A DNA stretch of 64,000 nucleotides from Prostheceraeus crozeri (GCA_907163375.1 CAJQUW010015358.1:186001-250000), one strand, 5' to 3'; positions 51,301 to 61,159 are shown, numbered from the stretch's first letter. The notes: generated from the sequence alone by a model not told the origin. Program-made: numbers and translations.

Positions 51301-54300
51301 AATTTGCATGACGTGTATGAAGCAGATACTACAATGCTGATGGACATACATGCTGAGGTGAGTTGGCATATGGGTCCTCCTAAAGAAGCATTATGCTAGG
51401 TACTATGGAGTCACCAATGCTATTTCCAGAATCAGACCTGCGCTAAGTATCTAAGCAATTTTTTGCGGCTGCTATCTACGTTTAAGTGGCAGACAGGCCA
51501 GCTATGCATTAGTAGAGGCCATGTTTAGAGCTCTTGAGTGCCATTAATAACTTTCATATATGGCACCATTCATGTTGCGCAATGCGAGGTCACGAGGTCA
51601 ATTGAAAAAAATTGGATGCATCTGTTTATAATTTCATTTCTTCCATATGAATACGAAAGGAACAGATATGTATGACTGATGCATCACATGAAAGTTCCTG
51701 CTTTTGACATTCGTCCTTGTGATCATGGTCGGTATTGATAATAAACAGTATGTTTCCCAACTTGGGGTTAGATGACGTTTGAATTAAAAATAAGTTCTAT
51801 TATAAGTGCTATATAGGAAGAATATACCTTTCATTTAACTTATGGGATTTTGGAAGACAGATTTCATTTTCTGTCAGAATATTACCAAATGGGTAGCTAT
51901 TGCAGTTTTGGTCATGTATAAAATATAAAAGTGAGAATAATCAATAATTCACTGAATAATCAATTGAAAAAGATTTTTCCAAATTAGCAGTCTCTATTCA
52001 ACAATGATTTCAAAAAATTTGAACCACATGATTCCTTAGACCCTATGCTATATTGCACAAGTTTCTGTTTGACCATGCATTATAATATCGGCCTAATTGA
52101 GAGAAAATATTAACATTCTTGAATTCAGCACATATGAATTGAATAATAGCAGTACAACAGTTGTAATCTTAAATGTGATTTGAAAGCGCATGGGACATCA
52201 CGTCTATCCGAAGTATAAGTCTATTGAAACACATCTTTTAGATTTACTCCGTCATGCTCAGAAAGAGACAGGTAAAGAGAAATGGTCTGCATTATGAGAC
52301 TCTGCGCATATGAATTGGTCAAATCAGATCTACATTGTATGTTAAGAGGCTCAGCGATTGCTGACTTCGGCAGTAGGCTTATATAAATACAGGCATATAT
52401 ACCGTATTATCGCGCTTTTAGGTACATGTGCTTATAAGCGAAAAAAGCTTGTTTTCACTGTGATGCAGATGTGCATTTTGTTCGCTTATAAGCACATGTG
52501 CTAATATCCGGATATAGGCACACCCTAGTCAATGTGATTTTTCGTCTCTCTTTGTAGCCCACATGATTAAGAGAACTCCAGGTGCATCAATATAATGAAC
52601 ATTAGCTAATTATTATGCGCGAAACATGTATTTTCACTTCACATGTTGAACTCTGATTCCTGTTCCATCAGCTTACAAATGAGGTTGAAAATCTCCGTCA
52701 ATGCTAATGCACAGCTGTTCTTATTGAGTTGCATAAGCTGACCTCCTTTGACAGCATAACTTTCACAAGTCAAGGCGCTACTGCTACAAGGGATGGGCTC
52801 CGCTCAATCGACCTCTTCCGACCTCCTTTGACAACATAATTTACACAACTCAAGGCCCTACTGCTACAAGGGATGGGCTCCGCTCCTTAGATACCAATAA
52901 CTTTCTTCTTCGCTAATTAAAAGCAGCGTCTTGCTAGCAACTATTCGGAGTGGTAGTGACTCTGTGCCATTGGCAATTCTCCTATCAATAAAGTTGCTTG
53001 CGATCATATTTCAGTCTGAAAGCTTGGTGCGAGATGAGTAGACGCAGGTCATATACGATTTCATTTAAAAACAAAGTACTGGCCACTTTGGAGAACAATG
53101 GTGGGAATGTCTCAGCCACAGCAAAAGTACATAATGTCAACCGAAGACAAGTACAAGATTGGAGGGACAAGGCAAGTGAACTCTTGAAAACTCTGAACTC
53201 TTGGCAAGTGAAGGCTTGAATCAGAAATGGTTGAATACATCAAACATCTTCGAAACCAAGGGATGGCTGTTCATGGCAATGCAATCCGTTCTGAAGCGAA
53301 GAGACGATTCCCAGTGACCTATCCGACAAAGGACCCGTCCAAATTTCGGGCATCATATGGCTGGTTGAAGCGGTTTATGAGACGAAACAATCTTGTAGAG
53401 CGACATGTTACATCTGTCGGACAAAAGATCCCCGAAAATGCCCAAGAATTAGCACGCAATTGGTTGAAGGACATAAAAGAAATTCGTGAGAAGTGTCATA
53501 TTGTGGGTAACATGGATGAAACCCCGATGTGGTTTGATTTACCAAGCAACACTTCCATCGATTTCAAAGGAGTCAAGACAATTCGAAGTCGCACCACCGG
53601 CAAAGAAAAGCTGCGGTACACGGTTGTGTTGACTGTGCTATCTACTGGACACAAATTGCCACCGATGATTATATTCCGAGGACTGAAAAAGCCTCCACGT
53701 GGCAATTTTGGTGATGTTGTTGTCTCAGCATCAAAAGGTGGCAGCATGACAAACGAGTTCATGAAGAGTGAGTATCTTCAAAAAGTGTGGAAAGCACGCC
53801 CAGGATCGATCTTCAAGCCATCATGTGTGCTTACACTGGACACAGCGCGATGTCATACGCACGAAGATGTGAAAGCAGCATTCGAAAAAGAGAAAACGCG
53901 TTTGGCTTATATTCCAGGAGGAATGACGCCTTTGTTGCAACCATTGGACAATCATTTGAATAAACCATTCAAGGATACCATGCGAAGAAGGTGGGAAGAA
54001 TGGCTCTTGAACGGTGACCGAGAATATACACGAACCGGCAAGCGCAAAGGTGCGAGTTACGAGATGGTAGCACAATGGGTTTCAGAGGCATTGCGTGAAA
54101 TGTACCGCGACATCATAAAGCGCTCATTCATTGAAACAGGTATCCAGGATTGTGATGGCGATGAAGTTCTTCACTCAAAGTTGCAATCTCTTCTTGCTGG
54201 AACAGACCCCAGTGAAGTGGACGATGACGTGGAGGACAGTGAAGCATCTGACTTGGAGAACTATACAGGTGAATCCGACAGCGACAATGAAAAGAGTGGT

Positions 54301-56290
54301 GAAGAAAGTTGTGATAATGATAGTGATATTGACAGTGAAATCATTGACAAATAGGTTTGCTAAGTAAAATTCTGTTTTCATCAGCATTTTCGAAACGTTC
54401 CGTTAGATTAGATTGCCATCTTGTTTGTGTGACACAATAGACAACTGCTTCACCCTCTTATATTTCGCTTTATGTTACAATTATGGCGGTGACATGCCAT
54501 AAGCAACAATGTTGGTCTATTTGATCAAAGAACACGTTCAAAATTGGCTTATAAATTATTATGCAACTAATGGACTATTTCTTGTAAATTATTACATTGA
54601 AGGAAATGAAACGCTAAGATAAACATGAATCAATAGCGCTACTTTTAGGTCATACATTACCCTAGTAGCTGTATGTACTCGAGTCATTGCGATGAATGTT
54701 GCAATTAGTAAAAACACAGCAATTTCCCACTGATGCATTTTTTCTCGCTTATAAGCACATGTGCTTATATCCGGATATAAGCACACCTTCGCTTATAAGC
54801 ACATGTGCTTAAAAGCGCGATAATACGGTATATAGAGCATTGGAAAAGATGCTACATTGGGATCTAAATCAAAATTTTGACTTGATAGAACAAGGCGGCT
54901 GTCATTCAGGGACACATGTCATCTAAATTAACAAGTACCAGCACAATCGCCATCAAGAATAGTGATGGATCTAACATGGAGTACTAGACCTGTCCGGAAA
55001 ACAGACATACTGAAATCAATTTTCAGTTTAAAAATTCGTCACAATCAAAAATCTATATAATTTAAAAACTTCCGTTCTTGGACTCAGTGCATGCATTGGC
55101 ACATCGTGAAAAAATATTAAAAATAACGACAAAGCTTGTTTTCATAATTGGCTAATCCCAAAACTTTGAAAATAAAATCGTCCAAAGCGACTCAGCGGAA
55201 CACCTTGTATGTTTTTACTGCGCTAATCCCATTTTCATGCTAAATCACAATATTCAACTTCTGACTATTTGCCGGCAAGGAAAAGCGCATCCACTGATCA
55301 GGCGAATTTCATAGTAGAATTGTGTGATTATTTGTATTTTTAAGTGAATAGCAAAAAAATATCATTTGCACCATTGTGTGGTTTGACTAATTGCCTACGC
55401 GATCAAACAAGAATATTTGCTTTGGAACTGCAACCGAATCATACTGAGAGATGAATCGCTTCGCGTCAAGTTCGCTTTGACGTAACCCCTCTGCTACCAT
55501 ATTTCTAAGTTGCAATTATAAAATAATGATGCATTTTTGATTTAGTTGGAACCTCGCATATCAGGATAGCTACCGACTCTGAGGTACTTGCCTTTAGATC
55601 AATTTCAATGCTGAAATTTACATAACGTGAAAAATTGCAGTTATTGCACTTGTCCATGTTAAGCATGTTTACTCGCCGAAAGATCGACTTATCTGAGAGC
55701 GATTGCTATAATATACACCTACTATGTACTGCATATTTAATACTATGTTTCCTGCATAGTCATCCTGAACAGCTAACTTCTTTTTTGAAAGATACTTTAA
55801 GTAGAGACTGTTCACGGCGAGTGGGAGGTGACTGTCGGAAAATTGTAGTAGATAATGAAATTAATTAAAAGGGATCTGTAAGATCAGCAATTTTATCATC
55901 ACAAAACAATTGAGCATGTTTTGAGTATAATAGAGTTATCACAAAATAAACAAAGCTTGTTTCACCATTGATCGCTTGTGGGCTGAAAAATTACCGCAGC
56001 GACCAAATTTTCTCAGGAAATTTGAACACTGACCTAGATTATTCAATTTCTTCGGAAATTCATATCAAAAACATGTTCTTTGACTACTGATAATGATTGT
56101 TCTTCGTTTTTGCAGCGGATACTTCAGCAATGTATATTTTCCGTATACTGGTCAATTTGGATATCGTTCACCTCTGGTTGGCGTTCAGTTTATGAAACTG
56201 CAGAAAAACGTCGTCCTTCTAATCAAATGTGAAATAATAGGACTTCACGGAGATACCCTCCCAGTAACATTTGAATTCCTCTACGATTAA
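24138..56290 (+). CDS. ATP1B: Na+/K+-ATPase beta subunit, five coding exons (join 24138-24309, 32054-32197, 43312-43610, 51118-51257, 56116-56290)
   Basis: This gene encodes the glycosylated type II membrane partner of the sodium pump, needed for folding, plasma-membrane delivery and ion affinity of the alpha subunit. The five exons join in frame to 309 codons plus a TAA stop, close to the usual length of about 300 residues. The order is a cytoplasmic N-terminus (residues 1-57, with the family motif LGRTG near 51), one membrane span (about 58-86), then the ectodomain. Six ectodomain cysteines lie at about 158, 174, 184, 198, 225 and 290. Their spacing matches the three conserved disulfides of vertebrate beta subunits. 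N-glycosylation sequons are NAT at 216 and NIT at 244. The C-terminal block PLVGVQF is the conserved strand. Every intron has GT-AG ends and exon phases agree. H+/K+-ATPase beta is the close alternative, but in an invertebrate a Na+/K+ role is expected. Introns span 4.9-11.1 kb and carry all the transposons of this region. Confidence 0.93.
26041..28037. repeat. very large inverted repeat (arms about 0.85-0.93 kb)
   Basis: Bases 26041-26888 and 27107-28037 are reverse complements around a 218-bp unique spacer. The inner ~600 bp of the arms are identical wherever I compared them. Differences are small indels, plus extra sequence in the outer part of the right arm. There is no reading frame of useful length inside and no obvious flanking duplication. 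It may be a foldback transposon or a recent inverted duplication. It lies in intron 1 of a transcribed gene. Confidence 0.9.
28126..28810. mobile_element. PIF/Harbinger element derivative
   Basis: The ends are GGCTGGAGTTACA and its reverse complement, followed inward by related GTCACGTTTCAC sequence. The element is flanked by TAA at 28123-28125 and 28811-28813, the 3-base target duplication of PIF/Harbinger. The subterminal regions repeat CGTGAAACGTGA-like words many times. At 685 bp it lacks the DDE transposase and keeps only the first exon of the accessory DNA-binding protein. Confidence 0.82.
28367..28577 (+). CDS. MADF (Myb/SANT-like) domain exon of a Harbinger accessory protein, partial
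   Basis: PIF/Harbinger elements carry a second gene, a Myb/MADF DNA-binding protein that helps the transposase find the termini. The 70-codon exon contains ENELLWDPTHPDYKNKDQRK followed by WEAI, the first half of a MADF domain (family: LWD..HPDYKNK..R...W..I). It ends at a consensus donor, GACG/GTAAGT (28578). Downstream exons are missing because the element ends 233 bp later. The ATG at 28367 is the first in frame, but the true start may be upstream. It is a decayed remnant, probably not expressed as a protein. Confidence 0.7.
29506..31334 (-). mobile_element. hAT transposon with perfect 8-bp target duplication
   Basis: The element starts CAGTGTTTCGATTC and ends in the exact reverse complement. 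It is flanked on both sides by ctgggatg (29498-29505 and 31335-31342). The minus strand encodes the C-terminal half of a hAT transposase. At 1829 bp it is shorter than autonomous hAT elements, which suggests internal or 5' loss of the transposase gene. Confidence 0.92.
29974..31030 (-). pseudogene. hAT transposase, C-terminal part with dimerisation domain, broken
   Basis: The main frame (30771-29974) contains KYPLLRRVVGAAMCLPHGNA, then AAERQFSSM, the hAT dimerisation domain. A long charged helical tail follows (residues about 160-265), probably coiled coil. Upstream on the same strand, other frames carry LIPHLPEMRLLFNG at about 30960 and LKYLRFLDPASIL at about 30770. These look like the preceding parts, separated by a stop after VSH (about 30835) and a frameshift near 30750. 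The zinc finger and the first catalytic residues are not present. The gene is inactive. Confidence 0.85.
32054..32197 (+). CDS. ATP1B: Na+/K+-ATPase beta, exon 2 (membrane span)
   Basis: The acceptor is a T-run followed by CAG ending at 32053; the donor is CCAG/GTAAGT at 32198. The exon encodes residues 58-105. These are the single hydrophobic span (FYICFYTVLALFFAAM and following) and the first extracellular residues, ending in LTP, just before the PGL block. The exon starts in phase 1 and ends in phase 1, which matches exons 1 and 3. Confidence 0.93.
34035..35316. mobile_element. non-autonomous hAT element nested in the mariner-like element
   Basis: The ends are CAGTGGCGTC and its reverse complement, flanked on both sides by the exact 8-base duplication atgacgag (34027-34034 and 35317-35324). 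The 1282-bp interior has no recognisable transposase; frames at 34130-34342 and 34546-34731 match nothing I know. Confidence 0.85.
35740..36347 (+). pseudogene. mariner-like transposase remnant
   Basis: Translated blocks in order are VIWGNWRTITYLQTGEAVHR, AGYLFGPFFRDGANLNSANY, QQDEATPHTAVNTRSCLR with the second catalytic Asp, and the 108-codon frame from 36021. That frame contains SPHISLCDFFLQGMLSNFVY, where the family has RSPDLTPLDFFLWG. This is the C-terminal DDE half of a transposase of the Tc1/mariner superfamily found widely in invertebrates. In-frame stops (for example near 35830 and 35970) and the degraded N-terminal part show that it is dead. Confidence 0.75.
37461..37810 (+). mobile_element. 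hAT transposase fragment (C-terminal)
   Basis: The plus strand reads AIPHSNKEAERVFSMA and then NRTDN-SSMFNVTLEILLI, the dimerisation block of hAT transposases (family: IPHSNAECERVFSM...KTDFRSSM...TLEALL), with one in-frame stop. The GC-rich start (ctgccaactgtcccgg) may be near one end of the element. It is a different hAT family from 29506-31334. Confidence 0.65.
38785..39012 (-). other. unassigned minus-strand open frame
   Basis: A 76-codon frame reads PPIIPATHSWGNRKDCSEGG and KLPYINESIKPQVSIWQESD. It is less repetitive and less lysine/phenylalanine-biased than chance frames nearby, and it ends beside a GTAATT that could be a donor. I do not recognise it. It could be an exon of an unknown gene on the opposite strand inside the intron, a transposon piece, or chance. 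Confidence 0.2.
40397..40556. mobile_element. pogo/Tigger-type MITE
   Basis: The element starts CAGTAGAACCTCC and ends in GGAGGTTCCACTG. It is flanked by TA on each side, with internal TCCGTAATACGGA-type repeats. This is the familiar pogo-type MITE architecture. It is 160 bp with no coding capacity. Confidence 0.8.
42641..42828 (-). mobile_element. tRNA-derived SINE, copy 2
   Basis: It aligns along its whole length with the copy at 20552-20740 in the same orientation, including the tRNA-like head and the gaagcttta end. The A and B boxes are more decayed than in copy 1. Confidence 0.72.
43312..43610 (+). CDS. ATP1B: Na+/K+-ATPase beta, exon 3 (ectodomain, four cysteines)
   Basis: The acceptor is TTTGTAG ending at 43311; the donor is AAG/GTAAGT at 43611. 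The exon encodes residues 106-205. It starts with GLGMRPLPD, a block typical of beta subunits. It carries cysteines 158, 174, 184 and 198, corresponding to the first two conserved disulfides, and ends with the KPCVILKMNK block (family form PCIIIKLNRV). A 1022-bp inverted-repeat transposon sits only 73 bases downstream of the exon. Confidence 0.94.
43684..44705. mobile_element. long-TIR element, probably Mutator-like, non-autonomous
   Basis: The two ends are 351-bp inverted repeats (43684-44034 and 44355-44705) that differ at a single base in my comparison. Both sides carry the exact 9-base duplication ctaaaacag (43675-43683 and 44706-44714). Long terminal inverted repeats with 9-base duplications are characteristic of Mutator-like elements. 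The 320-bp core is two tandem 157-bp units and encodes no transposase. It sits 73 bases downstream of exon 3. Confidence 0.88.
44023..44336. repeat. two tandem 157-bp units inside the long-TIR element
   Basis: Units 44023-44179 and 44180-44336 are identical except for one A/G difference early in the unit. Each contains gtggcacaagctggcacac and the gtggtacgg word that also recurs in the TIRs, so the core was probably built from TIR-like sequence. Confidence 0.92.
45131..45205. repeat. short imperfect inverted repeat
   Basis: Arms of about 22 bases (aatttcccccatcagatttgac and its near complement) face each other across a loop of about 30 bases. No element boundary is evident. Confidence 0.5.
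51118..51257 (+). CDS. ATP1B: Na+/K+-ATPase beta, exon 4
   Basis: The acceptor is TTTCAG ending at 51117; the donor is GTGAGT at 51258. The exon encodes residues 206-251 plus two bases. It contains the VFGWLP continuation of the preceding strand, both N-glycosylation sequons (NAT and NIT), Cys225 in VKCKG, and ISYYP (family: IEYYP). Phase 0 at entry and phase 2 at exit fit exons 3 and 5. Confidence 0.93.
52400..54830 (+). mobile_element. pogo-superfamily transposon, nearly whole
   Basis: The ends are matching inverted repeats (TACCGTATTATCGCGCTTTT at the left; the right end is its reverse complement) at TA dinucleotides. CGCTTATAAGCACATGTGCT words repeat near both ends, probable transposase-binding sites. 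The 2.4-kb element encodes one transposase in two frames. An imperfect tandem duplication of about 80 bp lies in the 5' non-coding part (about 52735-52892). Confidence 0.9.
53034..54354 (+). pseudogene. pogo-like transposase (HTH + CENP-B-type HTH + DDE), one frameshift
   Basis: A cut-and-paste transposase acting at TA sites. The first frame (53034-53219) starts MSRRRSYTISFKNKV and holds a psq-type helix-turn-helix. The second (53227-54354, 375 codons) holds a CENP-B/Tc5-type helix-turn-helix (about residues 1-60, SYGWLKRFMRRNNL). The DDE domain follows with Asp at about 97 (GNMDETPM), 205 (LTLDTARCH) and 241 (LQPLDNHLN), a DD35D spacing. The acidic C-terminus (about 315-372) is typical of the family. 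The two frames are offset by one base; a short local duplication of ggcaagtgaa near 53165-53210 lies at the break and may be its cause. Everything else looks intact, so the copy is young. Confidence 0.9.
56116..56290 (+). CDS. ATP1B: Na+/K+-ATPase beta, terminal exon 5
   Basis: The acceptor is TTTTTGCAG ending at 56115. The exon completes Tyr252 and encodes residues 253-309 to the TAA stop at 56288-56290. It carries the conserved VYFPYTG...PLVGVQF segment and Cys290, expected to pair with Cys225. The C-terminus ends in an aromatic strand, as in the family. An ATTAAA at 56459 is a possible polyadenylation signal, supported only by position. Confidence 0.93.
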
Positions 56291-58155
56291 AGGCTGCTCA
56301 GACCATTTTTACAAATGACATCTTGTTGGGTATGCCATTGGTTTATATTGTCCAAATGCGTATAGCGATAGAAAGACTTTCTAGATCCACACATGTCCAC
56401 ATGGGTCTATTGGGCTGTGATGTGACAATTTAATGATGTTGATTTTTACATGACTTCAATTAAAATTCTCTGTAAATATATTTTGGTTTGCTTGATTGTG
56501 TATTCTGCATTTCTGACTTCTATGTGCCTGTTTATTACGTTTTTCAAATCAAAATGTGACATCGGTGTTTAAACTGAAACATGTTCTGTTTAACTCAATT
56601 ATCCTTATATGCTTGGTGACAATCATCTGTATATTATGTTCTTCTCTATCATGAATCAATTCTGTTATTCCAAAACTTTGTATCTTATTCCACACATTCC
56701 AGTAGCATTGCCATAGTAAAGGATTTTTATGAAGACGTTTACCAACATTTTGAAGTATAACATTTTATTATTTGCTTTGGTTTTATTCTCCGCATGTGAA
56801 ACGGCGCTTTGATTAATTCAAAACTGAAACCCTTCTATCGCTACCATAAAAGATCTCCGGCCAGATTCATATCTAAGTTAGCGATCATCTAAATTACAAC
56901 GATGCTTGCAGTCGGACGTTTATGATGCCGGCAGGCCTACTGTATTTTGTCATCAACTTCAATTAGATGTTGGCTAATTAAGGTTTTTTCGAGGTAGTGG
57001 CTGGCGACCTCAACACTGATGCTCAGTTCCGATGCATTTCGGCAACGCCGCTGCCATGTTTTACTGATAGCTTTCTGCATCCATGCATGCAAGCGCTGAA
57101 GGCGATCTACCCACTCCTCTCAACTTCGATGCCATATCTATTCACTTGATCTTCACAAAGAATATTTTGTAAGTTGCAATGCGGCACAAGAATGCCATAA
57201 ATGGTTCTTTCATATCATTCAAACTGATATTGGAAATGGATATTGTGATGCGCACAGATGTTTTACGAGAAATTAGCTGTCATGAAAGTGAGCACATCAC
57301 AATCAAATATAGGCTATACAGTTGAGAAGTAAAATAAGTCATTTACAAAAAATGTGATGAAAGCTGATTTTAATGATAATTTGACCAAGTACGTACATGT
57401 AGGTATAAATGCCTAAGCTTACATGTAGGTACTTTTCTATTGATCTCACTCTTCAACAATTTTCGTGTTGATAGAATTGCTCTAGTGTGTAACAACCACT
57501 GAAAAGATAACGATCAAACAATTCAGAAAATGTGTTTGAAATTTTCATAGCTTCATCTCATTTGTAAATAGATGAAGTTAAATCGAAACAAAAAAGTGGA
57601 AATTTTTCAAAACTTTCACAAAACCAACTGTTTTCTCAATAGTGTTTTATCACAAACTACAGCGCTGCGATTGGCAAAAATCACACCATCTTTTTCACAA
57701 AGCCTTCCAGATTAATATTTCGACAATTACCTTACGGTTCCCAGGAGGCGATTACTAGCTGTTCATGGAAAATAACTTTTATGAGGGAAAGTTTTATGAG
57801 GACTAAGCTTAGTAAAGCCATCATTTAAAATAACGGTGAGGTGGAGTTTTCCGCATTGCGCAATAACAAAGAATGGACAATACTACTGTACCATTCAATT
57901 GGTCTGGAATGCAGTTACAACTTTATGGAGCATCTGGAAGACTTCGACTGAAATGTACCTACATGTAGGCCAACTCTACATGCTACTCTTCATGTAGGCT
58001 TAACTCTTTAACATTTTTAGCCTATAGGCTGATAATCCTGAAAATATTTAGTGCTGTAATTTTGATGAGGACAAATGTAGAGCATCCATTAGAGTATAGA
58101 TTCATTTATTTCATCTTAAGATAGAACTGAAATATGAGATGGAGTGATAACCTAT
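56291..58155. other. 3' UTR and intergenic stretch
   Basis: Beyond the beta-subunit stop lies AT-rich DNA, perhaps 3' UTR up to about 56480. The palindromic word cctacatgtaggta occurs near 57395, 57420 and 57960, and again near 60777, without element boundaries. No gene was recognised. Confidence 0.5.
56459..56464 (+). promoter_or_regulatory. ATP1B: possible polyadenylation signal ATTAAA
   Basis: An ATTAAA hexamer lies 169 bases after the beta-subunit stop codon and is followed by a T/G-rich stretch. In AT-rich DNA such hexamers are common, so this is only a candidate. Confidence 0.25.
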
Positions 58156-58159
58156 TTAA

Positions 58160-60590
58160 CCTTTTCACTACGGCTGGCATACCAGGTATGCCATGCAAAT
58201 CATTCCGCCAGCAGCGGTAAGGTTTTCCCCATCACGCGCGCATTTTACGATTGTCTATTGAACTGACAACGAAGTCATTGCTCTATAATACGGTTAATTT
58301 TGCCTGTCGAGGTATGTTTTGTTGTAAATAACTAAACACTAAACATGAGGTTAAGTTAGTGAATAAAACTGCAATTTATGAAAATCTTCTAAAAATATTA
58401 AAACAAACTCGATCTTACATAATCATCAACAAACTAAACTCTTATTCATTGTTGGTAGCAGTTAATAAAAATCACAAGCTAATCGAGTGAAAAAGTTGGA
58501 AGCACTTTCCAGTTGAGCACAGTCCAGGTTTTCCCGCACAGGCAGTGCATTGGAACCGTGACATCTTTCGAAGACCATTTTTAAAACAGATTCTGCATCT
58601 CTTCTGGGGCTTTGAGATCAAATCAGTAGCTGGAATCTTTTCCAAACAATGCTCCTGGCTATTTGCAAGCGACATTCGCGCTCCAGAGTTGTTTGCTTGT
58701 TGAGATTCTCCGCTAGTTTCAATCAGTCGACGACGGTTAGGTTTTCGTTTGCGAGCAGAGCCAGTTTCAAGTACGGGATATTCGATGACATTGTCTGTGT
58801 AGCGTAGAAAAGTGAGTGAGCCACCGTACCTTTGATAAAGCACAGAAGAATTTCTAACCAATATATGAATTAGGTAAATAGCGTATTTGGTAAACCACTT
58901 GTATGTTTTTCATGTGGGGGAATATGGTTCCAGACATCTGTCTGCGAGATCTACCCCGCCCATGTTTTCATTGTAGAGCAAAACTGAGTTGGGTTTGCTG
59001 ACAGCAGTTGAAACTCTATCCTTTGAGCGGTACACAACTTCCGTGGTACCAGCGTGGGAAAAAGAATCTATCATGTAGATCAGTTTTTTTCCGCTTGCTT
59101 TTTTGTCATCGCATAAAAAGACATTGCTGCGCTTGAAAATTGCGATTGCGTAATTGAGGCGGTGGGCCTCTGTTGCTGCGGATGGTTCCAGTAAGTAACG
59201 TATCATATTTCAAGAGATATTCGGCGAGAGCACATGAAGAAAACCAATTGTCGGGGAAAATGTGATATCCCAAATCAAAGAGCGGACGAGAAAGTTGAAC
59301 AACAACTTGTTCGGACTTCTTCAATGAGCAGTTTATTTCATCATCCCAAGTGTTTTTCCAGAATACAGAAGAAAATTCCAAAAGTACCAGTACTCCGCCT
59401 CAGACAAGACAAAAGTTTTCAAACCGTAGCGGCGCGCTTATTTGGCACATATTGCCAAAAGTGCAATCTACCTTTGAATAAAAGCACAGTCATCATCAAC
59501 AGAAATTTCACGTTCAGGCAAGTATTTATTCATACAAATATCACGAACCATATCACAAAAATGCAGAATTTTATCTTCACTCTTTGAATCAGTAGAAAGC
59601 TAGTTGTAGTATGCAAAGCGAACAAATTGAGTGATTGAGAAAAATCGGTCTAGTGGCTTGCACTCCATTCTTTCAAAGAAAGGACTGAAGTATTTTTCGT
59701 CTTTGCTCCAGTAAAGGTGAAGTTGCTGGCTTCTTGTTAAGTCCATGAGTAGAGATAATCCGAAATATTTCCGCATTTCATCTTCCGTCACGCTGTCCCA
59801 TTCCTTTGCGAGTTCATTATCGCTGCGATATATCTCATGCCTCTCATTTGTCCATTTCGCTATTGTGGAAAACAATTTAGATGACAGGAACAAATCAACG
59901 AAAAATGAAATATCTTCAACATTTCAGGAACATCAAGTAAAGGGTTTATGCCAGGTGTGCCTAAGAATTCAGGCATATCAGTCAAACGCGAGTCTCTATC
60001 TGCTCAACAAAATGCCAATCACCAGGAATTTTGGATTTCAGCCTCATCCTCACTAGAACTGTCTTCGTCACCTTCTTCATCAGAATATGTCGGCTCTTCA
60101 TCTGAATTGATGGGACTGTGCGCCGGGTGATGAATAAATTGTTAATTGCGCTAGACTTGGCAGCTCTTGAAGATCGCGACATGATCCTTGGTTGTACTAA
60201 ATGCAGAAATGAATGCGTGTTCTCCCGCCTAATTGACCTGCAACGCTGTGAGTGCAAATTATCCAATCAAAAGCGACTCATTCACGGCCGATTCTGACGA
60301 ACTTGTTATTGTTCGAAAGCGCATTCTACGGTGGATGTGTTTCCCTAAGTCAATATCTAGAGATATGTGCACAAAGGACGATAAAACACTGATTCTCATC
60401 TAAAAACATGAATCTGGCATACCAGGTATGCCAGATTTCCTTACCGTATTTTAGAGGGATGATTTGTCATGGCATACCTGGTATGCCAGATTCGCTTACC
60501 GCATTTTGAATGATGCTTATCCATGGCATACCTGGTATGCCTGCCGTATTTTGAGGGAATGACTGCTAAAAGCTTACCGTAGTGAAAAGG
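58160..60590 (-). mobile_element. piggyBac transposon bounded by TTAA, decayed
   Basis: TTAA at 58156-58159 and 60591-60594 flank the ends CCTTTTCACTACGG and CCGTAGTGAAAAGG. The 17-base palindrome GGCATACCAGGTATGCC, or a trimmed form, recurs near both ends (about 58178, 60417, 60473, 60524), probable binding sites for the transposase. The element is 2431 bp with a broken transposase on the minus strand. Confidence 0.92.
58472..60130 (-). pseudogene. piggyBac transposase, broken in several places
   Basis: Read on the minus strand from about 60130: an acidic N-terminus (DEEGDEDSSSEDEAEI), then EDEMRKYFGLSLLMDLTRSQ, YGLKTFVLSEAEYW, LGYHIFPDNWFSS with a catalytic Asp, and NENMGGVDLADR with another. 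At the end is the cysteine-rich C-terminal domain (CRICFKNG...C..C...PGLCSTGKCFQLFH). The blocks occupy at least four different frame segments with stops between them. The order and motifs are those of a DDE_Tnp_1_7 transposase. It cannot be functional. Confidence 0.88.
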
Positions 60591-60594
60591 TTAA

Positions 60595-61155
60595 GCAAAT
60601 CATCGTTTCTCTTAGCTTCCTTATCAAAATATCCTTTCTAAGGTACGTTTCTCACTAATTAGGCCTATTTTAACAAGCTGATATCATTTACATAGCACTT
60701 ATATCAAATATTCTTATCATGAAGCCCAATATCCAAATTGAACGAAATAGTTCAATTTTTAGAAAATGACCTAGGCCTACATGTAGGTACTTTTGTTCTT
60801 TAGGATTTTTGGACAAATTGATATATAATATAATGCATGGCTATTGCTGTACAATCATTCAAAATACAACTATGGATTGGGAAGCCAAAATTTTAATTAA
60901 AAGCGCTTATTAAAAAAGCTAGATTCAAAAGATAACATAAATTTTATGATTCCTTATGCTTATTCATTCATAACTTAAGGCAAAGATTATTTTATCAACT
61001 ATGTTCATTAGCTAAGGCCTATACAAAAATTAACTGAAAAGACCTAACAAAACGGTATCATTGATTCACAAGTAAGAACCAGAATATCTCTAACAGACAC
61101 GATGCTTATAATTCATGTAGCATACTGAAACTACATAAGTCACATTCAATCTAAT
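60595..61155. other. intergenic stretch, nothing recognised
   Basis: AT-rich DNA between two piggyBac-related pieces. Confidence 0.5.
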
Positions 61156-61159
61156 TTCA

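Larger units (their letters stand above)
51258..56115 (+). other. ATP1B: intron 4 of the beta-subunit gene
   Basis: This 4.9-kb intron contains the pogo element at 52400-54830. The flanks 51258-52397 and 54833-56115 show nothing I can assign. Confidence 0.85.

Noticed and set aside
57390-60800. Repeated cctacatgtaggta words as regulatory sites
   Set aside because: Short palindromes of this kind are frequent in this AT-rich DNA, and no spacing pattern or element boundary supports a function.
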